A DNA stretch of 18,683 nt. Origin: an uncultured Verrucomicrobiota bacterium (GTDB lineage Bacteria > Verrucomicrobiota > Kiritimatiellia > RFP12 > UBA1067). Positions 14,936 through 18,683 of the stretch are shown here, one piece after another. The position numbers and the translations under genes were made by a program. The stretch spans positions 1 through 18,683 of the forward strand of contig CAMOIK010000013.1 of assembly GCA_946615875.1 (NCBI GenBank), written 5' to 3'. Position 1 is the stretch's first letter; each line of letters opens with the position of its first letter. The notes beneath the pieces were generated by a model that was not told the DNA's origin, made no database searches, and saw only the letters and a program-made list of their open reading frames with translations.

Positions 14936-16297
14936 GTGAAATACATCGTGTTCATAGTCGCGGCGATCGGCGTGCCCCCGTTCGCGTTCATACTGTCGCA
15001 GAACAGGCGGTGGATCAAATACGCCTTCATCGGCGTCGTCGTGGCCATGTGCGTCTATACGCAGACCTCTATCAACTTCTTCTCCAACGAGAACTACCGG
15101 GGCAGCGCGCGCGGGATGGAGGTGAGCCTGGCGCACCTCATGGCGCTTGCGGTCCTGCTCGCGCTGGCGTTCGTCCGCAAGCTGAAATACTGGGCGCCGG
15201 ACGCCGGCTACCGCCTGTACGTGCTCTATTTCCTGCTGTGTCTGCCGAGCCTTTCCGCGGCCGCCGACGGCATGATCGCGTGGTACGAGATATGGAAGAT
15301 GATCATGCTCTACGTCTTCTACGTATCCGTCTTCAACTATCTGGCGGCGACGGACGACCTGAAGACGGTGACCGGCTGTCTCGGCGTGTTCGCCATCGTG
15401 AACATGCTGCTCGTGGTGAAGGAGCATCTCGCGGGGGTCTATCAGCCGCACGGCGTGTTCCCGCACCAGAACGGCATGGCCGTGGCGATGCACCTCTTCG
15501 GAACCCTCTTTTTCGCCGGCTACCTGATGCGCGGCCTGCGCACCAAGATGGGGCGTTTCAGCCTCGTGGCGTTCGCATGCGCCGCCGGCGGCACCGCCAG
15601 ATCGTATTCGCGCATGGCGCTGGCGCTGATGCCGATAGGCTACGGCCTGACGTTCCTGCTCTGCGTGCTCAAGGGCAGGCCGCGCTACTGGAAGCGCCGC
15701 ATCGCGCCGATCGCCATCCTCGGTTCGCTCGTCATGGCCGCGATGATGCCGCGCATCATCCAGCGTTTCCAGACGGCGCCAGAGTCCTCCGGCGGGACGC
15801 GCCTGGAGCTGGCCCGCGTGGCGATGGAGATGATCCGCGACGAACCGTGGCGCGGCGTGGGCATAAACAACTGGGGCATAAAGATAAACCAGCCTTACGA
15901 ATACGCCGAGCGCGCCGGCCGCAACACCGGGCGCGGCGAGGATTTCAAGGACGGCATCGTCGAGACGGTCTATCTGCTCGTGGGCGCGGAATGCGGGCTG
16001 CCCGCGCTCTGCGCCATGCTGGCGTGGTTCCTGTGGTACTGGGCCAGGGCGCTCGCGCTCGCGTGGCGCATGAAGAACGACAAGTGGTTCTTCGTGCCGG
16101 CGGGGCTTTTCGGCGGCATGACCGTCGCGTATCTCCAGAGCTGCCTGGAGTGGGTGTTCCGCCAGCAGCTCAATCTCATCTGCCTGATGTTCATGTTCGC
16201 CACGCTCAGCTATCTCGACAAGCGTGGCAGGGACCCGCGTTTCAGTGCGGTCCGCGCGCGCATATCCGCGAAACCGCCATCCAAGGAGGCACAATGA
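14936..16297 (+). CDS. Wzy polymerase / O-antigen ligase-family membrane protein
   Basis: This polytopic inner-membrane protein has 453 residues and roughly ten hydrophobic helices (for example MKYIVFIVAAIGVPPFAFIL at the start). The GTG at 14936 is chosen as the first start after the previous stop, because later starts would remove the first helix; no clear Shine-Dalgarno is seen. Motifs of the Wzy/WaaL superfamily are HQNGMAVAMH (from H177), GGTARSYSRMALAL (around R226) and RGVGINNWGIK (307-316), then a loop leading to VETVYLLVGAECGLPAL. This family either polymerises lipid-linked repeat units or ligates polysaccharide to an acceptor on the periplasmic face. In an operon with Wza and Wzc-like proteins, polymerase is the likelier role. 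Sequence alone cannot separate the two. The stop overlaps the next start as ATGA. Confidence 0.85.
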   Translation: MKYIVFIVAAIGVPPFAFILSQNRRWIKYAFIGVVVAMCVYTQTSINFFSNENYRGSARGMEVSLAHLMALAVLLALAFVRKLKYWAPDAGYRLYVLYFLLCLPSLSAAADGMIAWYEIWKMIMLYVFYVSVFNYLAATDDLKTVTGCLGVFAIVNMLLVVKEHLAGVYQPHGVFPHQNGMAVAMHLFGTLFFAGYLMRGLRTKMGRFSLVAFACAAGGTARSYSRMALALMPIGYGLTFLLCVLKGRPRYWKRRIAPIAILGSLVMAAMMPRIIQRFQTAPESSGGTRLELARVAMEMIRDEPWRGVGINNWGIKINQPYEYAERAGRNTGRGEDFKDGIVETVYLLVGAECGLPALCAMLAWFLWYWARALALAWRMKNDKWFFVPAGLFGGMTVAYLQSCLEWVFRQQLNLICLMFMFATLSYLDKRGRDPRFSAVRARISAKPPSKEAQ

Positions 16298-17244
16298 AGA
16301 GCGACAACACGATAGTGACGATCGGCGACATCAACTACCTCTGGGGCATATTCATGCTCCTGGCCTCCGCCAGGAAGGCGGGCATGGATACGCCGTTCCT
16401 GGTGGGGACAAAGGCGTTCACGCCGCGCGCCGACCGCGTGCTGACGCAGTTAGGCGGCGTGACGCTGCTGCCGCTGGACACGGCCGGCCGCTCGCTCACC
16501 TGCCTCAAGGCCAAGGCGATGCTCCAGGCGCGCACGCAGTATGTGACGTGGGCCGATTCCGACGCCTTCTTCACGGGCGACGTCGCCGCCCTGCTGCCGC
16601 CTTCCTCGCCGGAACTCGCGCACTTCCGCCTGCGCGCGCCGGACGAAATGCCGCAGGCTTTCAAGGGCCGCTCGTTCGGGGAGGACGGCCGATCCATTCC
16701 GCAGGCCGTGCTCGCCGCATGGCGGCGCGACGTCGCGGAGGTCGCGGGCGAGGCCAGGCAGGCGCCGCGCCAGACGACCACCGGTTCGGCGGCCTTCTTC
16801 GCGCTTTCCCTGGACAGGCACGGGAAGTTCCTCGAGATATGGGACGCGCTCCAGTCGAAGGTGCTGCCGCAGCACGACGTGGGCGTGGTCGATCGCTCGC
16901 TGAAGTTCTACCACCAGCTGGACGAAAGCACGCTCAACGCCTGTCTGAACTTCGTCATCGACGCGCCGGAAATCGAGCAGACCTACCGCTTGAACAAGGA
17001 TAGGTCGCGTCTCTTCGCCCATTTCATCGCGCAGCCCAAGCCCTGGGTGGGGTGGACCAAGAGCTCGTTCCGCTTTTTCGACGAATACGTGGCCGTGGCC
17101 GAATGGGCCGCGGCGCAGGGCCTGGAGCTGCCCGGCCCCATGCCGGAATGCCTGAAGGCGGGCAACAAGAACCGTTGCCGCGCACTCATCCCGTGGACCA
17201 CGCTGAAGCCGAAAATCCTCCGCCGCCTGAAAAAGCTCTTCTGA
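16294..17244 (+). CDS. GT-A-like glycosyltransferase (GT8-like), family uncertain
   Basis: This soluble-looking protein has 316 residues. AAGGAGG (16283-16289) sits 4 bases before the ATG, which overlaps the previous stop (ATGA). The N-terminus, IVTIGDINYLWGIFMLLASARKAG with a short beta-alpha pattern (residues 7-30), and the motif VTWADSDAFF (D88, D90) resemble the DxD metal-binding site of GT-A transferases, as in GT8 enzymes. There is a hydrophobic strand before the DxD, and later STLNACLNFVID, comparable to the helix that closes the active site in GT8. A basic tail (KPKILRRLKKLF) may bind the membrane surface. It may add a side-chain sugar or finish the repeat unit. I would not assign a substrate, and a non-glycosyltransferase GT-A fold cannot be excluded. 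Confidence 0.7.
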   Translation: MKSDNTIVTIGDINYLWGIFMLLASARKAGMDTPFLVGTKAFTPRADRVLTQLGGVTLLPLDTAGRSLTCLKAKAMLQARTQYVTWADSDAFFTGDVAALLPPSSPELAHFRLRAPDEMPQAFKGRSFGEDGRSIPQAVLAAWRRDVAEVAGEARQAPRQTTTGSAAFFALSLDRHGKFLEIWDALQSKVLPQHDVGVVDRSLKFYHQLDESTLNACLNFVIDAPEIEQTYRLNKDRSRLFAHFIAQPKPWVGWTKSSFRFFDEYVAVAEWAAAQGLELPGPMPECLKAGNKNRCRALIPWTTLKPKILRRLKKLF

Positions 17245-17308
17245 CCCTCCAGGCCGCAGGGCGGGCCGCCGCCGACCACCCTCTCTCCTCCCGGCTGCCT
17301 GGCACCGC
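17245..17308. other. Gap after the operon, no terminator recognised
   Basis: The 64 bases between the last operon stop and array 2 are GC-rich, with a short pyrimidine tract (CCCTCTCTCCTCCC). No stem followed by a T-run is present, so transcription end here is not explained by a simple intrinsic terminator. The array itself may contribute. Confidence 0.4.
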
Positions 17309-17396
17309 CGTTCCAACGGCTTGGTGCGGTCGTTCCAACGGCTTTGGCAAGTCGTTCCAACGACTTGATGCGGTCGTTCCAACGACTTGGCAAAGT
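17309..17396. repeat. Tandem array 2: four 22-bp palindromic units
   Basis: Four contiguous 22-bp units start with CGTTCCAACG at 17309, 17331, 17353 and 17375. The shared core is CGTTCCAACGRCTTG with a variable end. Units 1 and 3 end TGCGGT; units 2 and 4 end in GGCAAGT or GGCAAAGT, so there is a 44-bp higher-order alternation. The unit junction forms the perfect palindrome CAAGTCGTTCCAACGACTTG (17348-17367). A partial unit end (TGGCACCGC) precedes the first copy. It belongs to the same family as array 1 but in opposite orientation. Confidence 0.9.
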
Positions 17397-17520
17397 CATA
17401 GCCATGGGTTTGCGCGTTGATGCCGACGATTCGCGCCAGGCGCAAGGAGGGCGCGAAAGGCAATGCCTGCGCCGAAAAGCGGAGCGCCCCGCCAGGAAAC
17501 GGTATCTTCTCCCGTGCCGA
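17397..17520. other. Gene-free spacer with an inverted repeat (17430-17457)
   Basis: The spacer between array 2 and the next promoter has no supported gene. An 8-bp perfect inverted repeat, TTCGCGCC (17430-17437) and GGCGCGAA (17450-17457), encloses 12 bases. No T-run follows. A frame beginning at 17463 continues into the flavodoxin gene but lacks family-like sequence before residue 61. Confidence 0.45.
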
Positions 17521-17549
17521 TTGTTTCTTCGCCGGAAATATGCTATACT
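17521..17549 (+). promoter_or_regulatory. Promoter of the flavodoxin-family gene
   Basis: TTGTTT (17521-17526), a 17-bp spacer and TATACT (17544-17549) are present, with an extended TGC just before the -10 (17541-17543). Transcription would begin near 17556, leaving a leader of about 87 bases. This separates the gene from the polysaccharide operon. Confidence 0.7.
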
Positions 17550-17642
17550 ACGCGCCGTATCTGCCGGGAAGGGCATTTCACCGGCCGCACTCGCGCTCGT
17601 GGAGCGGGAACGGGGGCGCTTGCATGCAAAAGGAACAAAAAA

Positions 17643-18320
17643 ATGAAGAAAGCGATGTTTTTCAACGGTTCGCCGCGCAAGAACTGGAACACGGCGAAGA
17701 TGCTGGAAGCGGCGAAAGCCGGCGCCGAGGAAGCCGGCGCCGAGACCGAGTTCGTCAATCTCTACGACTTCGACTTCAAGGGCTGCAAGAGCTGCTTCGC
17801 CTGCAAACTCAAGAACGCTAAAACGAACGGCGTCTGCGCGATCCGAGACGCGCTCAGGCCGGTGCTGGAGCGCGCCCGCCAGGCGGACGTGCTAGTGCTG
17901 GGCGCGCCGATATACTTCGGCTATCCCACCGGCGTGTATCGCGCGTTCCTCGAACGCCTCGCTTTCCCGGTTTACAGCTACCGCTACGAGGACGGCAAGC
18001 CGCTCGTCTGCCGCGACAAGGTGGTCGAAACGGCCAACATCTTCACGATGAACTGCCCGGAGCCGATGATGAAGGAAATCGGCTACCCGCCAGTCCTCGA
18101 ATCCAATACGCAGACGCTCAAGGCCGTGTTCGGCGCGTCGGAGACGCTCTACGCCTGCAATACTTATCAATTTGCGGATTATTCCCGCTACGATATGACG
18201 CTTTTCTCGGAGGAGGAGAAGCGCGCCTGGCGTGACGCCCACTTTGCCGACGATCTCGCCGCCGCGCGCGCCCTCGGGCGGCGCCTGGTCGAAAAGGCGC
18301 AGGACGCCTGCGAAAGTTGA
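17643..18320 (+). CDS. Flavodoxin-family NAD(P)H-dependent FMN reductase-like protein
   Basis: This protein has 225 residues. The ATG at 17643 has AAAGGA (17628-17633) 9 bases upstream and begins directly with the flavin-binding strand and loop MFFNGSPRKNWNTAKML. Upstream in-frame codons to 17463 show no family similarity. The second signature is GCKSCFACKLKNAKTNGVC with C48, C51, C54 and C65. This spacing is typical of the flavodoxin_2/FMN-reductase group, in which CxxCxxC may bind an iron-sulfur cluster or remain as thiols. ADVLVLGAPIYFGYPTGVYRAFLERL is the flavin isoalloxazine loop (split: ADVLVLGAPIYFGYP, then TGVYRAFLERL). It is a cytoplasmic redox enzyme with unknown electron acceptor. 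Its own promoter and the array between suggest it is not part of the polysaccharide system. Confidence 0.9.
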   Translation: MKKAMFFNGSPRKNWNTAKMLEAAKAGAEEAGAETEFVNLYDFDFKGCKSCFACKLKNAKTNGVCAIRDALRPVLERARQADVLVLGAPIYFGYPTGVYRAFLERLAFPVYSYRYEDGKPLVCRDKVVETANIFTMNCPEPMMKEIGYPPVLESNTQTLKAVFGASETLYACNTYQFADYSRYDMTLFSEEEKRAWRDAHFADDLAAARALGRRLVEKAQDACES

Positions 18321-18380
18321 GGCGTTTTGCCGCGCCGGGCGACGATGCTTCCCGTTGCATCCGCTTGCGCCCGCCGAGTC

Positions 18381-18404
18381 GCGATTTTCCGGCCGGAAAG
18401 TCGC
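18381..18404. repeat. Near-perfect 24-bp palindrome downstream of the flavodoxin gene
   Basis: Arms GCGATTTTCCGG and CCGGAAAGTCGC are complementary at 11 of 12 positions, and the exception would be a G-U pair in RNA. The central 14 bases TTTCCGGCCGGAAA are perfectly symmetrical. It lies 60 bases after the stop. It could be a hairpin near the transcript end or a dimeric protein site. No T-run follows. Confidence 0.65.
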
Positions 18405-18589
18405 CACCTTGGCCTGGAGGTTACCCATTTTTTGAGCGTGGAAATGCGCCGCACCTGCATGGATAAAGGCTGAAGTGCGTTTCGGGATGTGGTTTTCGGC
18501 GTTTCGCGTCCGGAACGGCTATCCGTCATCGGAGTCGAAGAGCTCGGCGAAGCCTGGCAGGAGCTGGATCGCCGGGACCTCTGGAGCTT
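18405..18589. other. Gene-free stretch
   Basis: No coding region is supported on either strand. Short open stretches lack starts, ribosome binding sites and family resemblance. No RNA gene or insertion sequence end is recognised. Confidence 0.45.
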
Positions 18590-18683
18590 TGGTGCTGGTC
18601 TAAAAAGATTTTGGTGCTGGTCTAAAAAGATTCTGGTGCTGGTCTAAAATGATTCTGGTGCTGGTCTAAAAAGATTTTGGTGC
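18590..18683. repeat. Tandem array 3: four full 22-bp units, cut by the window edge
   Basis: Units start TGGTGCTGGTCTAAAA at 18590, 18612, 18634 and 18656; a fifth begins at 18678 and is cut at 18683. Copies differ at only two positions (A/T in the A-run, and the last base C/T). The sequence differs from arrays 1 and 2 but the period is exactly the same, and TTGGTGC-GGTC also appears in array 2 unit 1. Each unit contains TCTAAAAAGA (TCT...AGA symmetry). Because 22 is not a multiple of 3, every frame through the array meets a stop, so it is non-coding. It continues beyond the window. Confidence 0.9.

Noticed and set aside
17245..17320. Intrinsic terminator after the operon
   Set aside because: GC-rich pairing is possible but no T-run follows any stem, so I did not call one.
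17463..17642. Upstream extension of the flavodoxin protein by 60 residues
   Set aside because: The promoter at 17521-17549 lies inside it, the extension lacks family similarity, and the ATG at 17643 has a good ribosome binding site directly before the flavin-binding strand.
18519..18599. Minus-strand open stretch ending in a protein-like tail (LLPGFAELFDSDDG)
   Set aside because: It looks like a C-terminus but is only about 26 codons between two stops, lacks a start, and its upstream part is the repeat array. It may be a gene remnant, but the evidence is too thin.
18590..18683. CRISPR array
   Set aside because: Units are directly contiguous with a 22-bp period and there are no spacers between repeats. 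No cas genes are present. The same applies to arrays 1 and 2.
239..18683. Composite transposon bounded by arrays
   Set aside because: No transposase, integrase or terminal inverted repeats of a known insertion sequence are visible. The opposite orientation of arrays 1 and 2 is suggestive but not sufficient.

Overview
The window is GC-rich, densely packed, and coded entirely on the plus strand. A lipoprotein of the outer-membrane polysaccharide exporter family, a Wzz/Wzc-type inner-membrane protein and a sensor with a periplasmic region point to a Gram-negative (diderm) bacterium. Gene style and the intergenic repeats are compatible with a Verrucomicrobiota/Kiritimatiellota-type (PVC) genome, but this taxonomic guess rests on general impression only.

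Layout. (1) Bases 2-259 are probably the 3' end of an unknown upstream gene, which runs into a 22-bp tandem repeat array (239-304). (2) A strong sigma70-type promoter (482-511) precedes a compact run of 13 same-strand genes, 554-17244, that looks like one exopolysaccharide/capsule operon. Five junctions have overlapping start and stop codons and the largest gap is 88 bp. (3) A second array of the same repeat family, in opposite orientation, lies just after the operon (17309-17396). (4) A flavodoxin-family gene with its own promoter follows (17643-18320). (5) A gene-free tail contains a near-perfect palindrome and a third 22-bp array of different sequence that runs off the right edge.

The operon interleaves two systems. 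The signalling part is a receiver-PP2C-HATPase protein (554-2230), a stand-alone HPt protein (2227-2532), a STAS anti-anti-sigma-like protein (5243-5566) and a 1062-residue hybrid histidine kinase with a periplasmic solute-binding-type sensor (5655-8843). Together they can be read as a phosphorelay feeding a Ser/Thr partner switch: kinase His697 -> Asp998 -> HPt His54 -> Asp61, whose output acts on the STAS serine. The layout resembles HptB-HsbR-HsbA of Pseudomonas and the SypE/SypA/SypF set of the Vibrio syp biofilm locus.

The polysaccharide part comprises a PglC/WbaP-type initiating sugar-phosphate transferase, a left-handed beta-helix protein with a nucleotidyltransferase-like N-terminus, a Pol-beta-type nucleotidyltransferase, a GT4-GT26 fusion glycosyltransferase, a second GT4 enzyme, a Wzz/Wzc-like chain-length protein with a degenerate kinase domain, a Wza-like lipoprotein, a Wzy/O-antigen-ligase membrane protein and a GT-A-like transferase. 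No Wzx flippase or tyrosine phosphatase is visible. A probable internal promoter at 11803-11831 would let the export and polymerisation half be expressed separately.

The most unusual material is the set of 22-bp-period repeats at three intergenic sites, with a two-copy version across the start of the Wzc-like gene, and the complete relay plus partner switch built into the polysaccharide operon.
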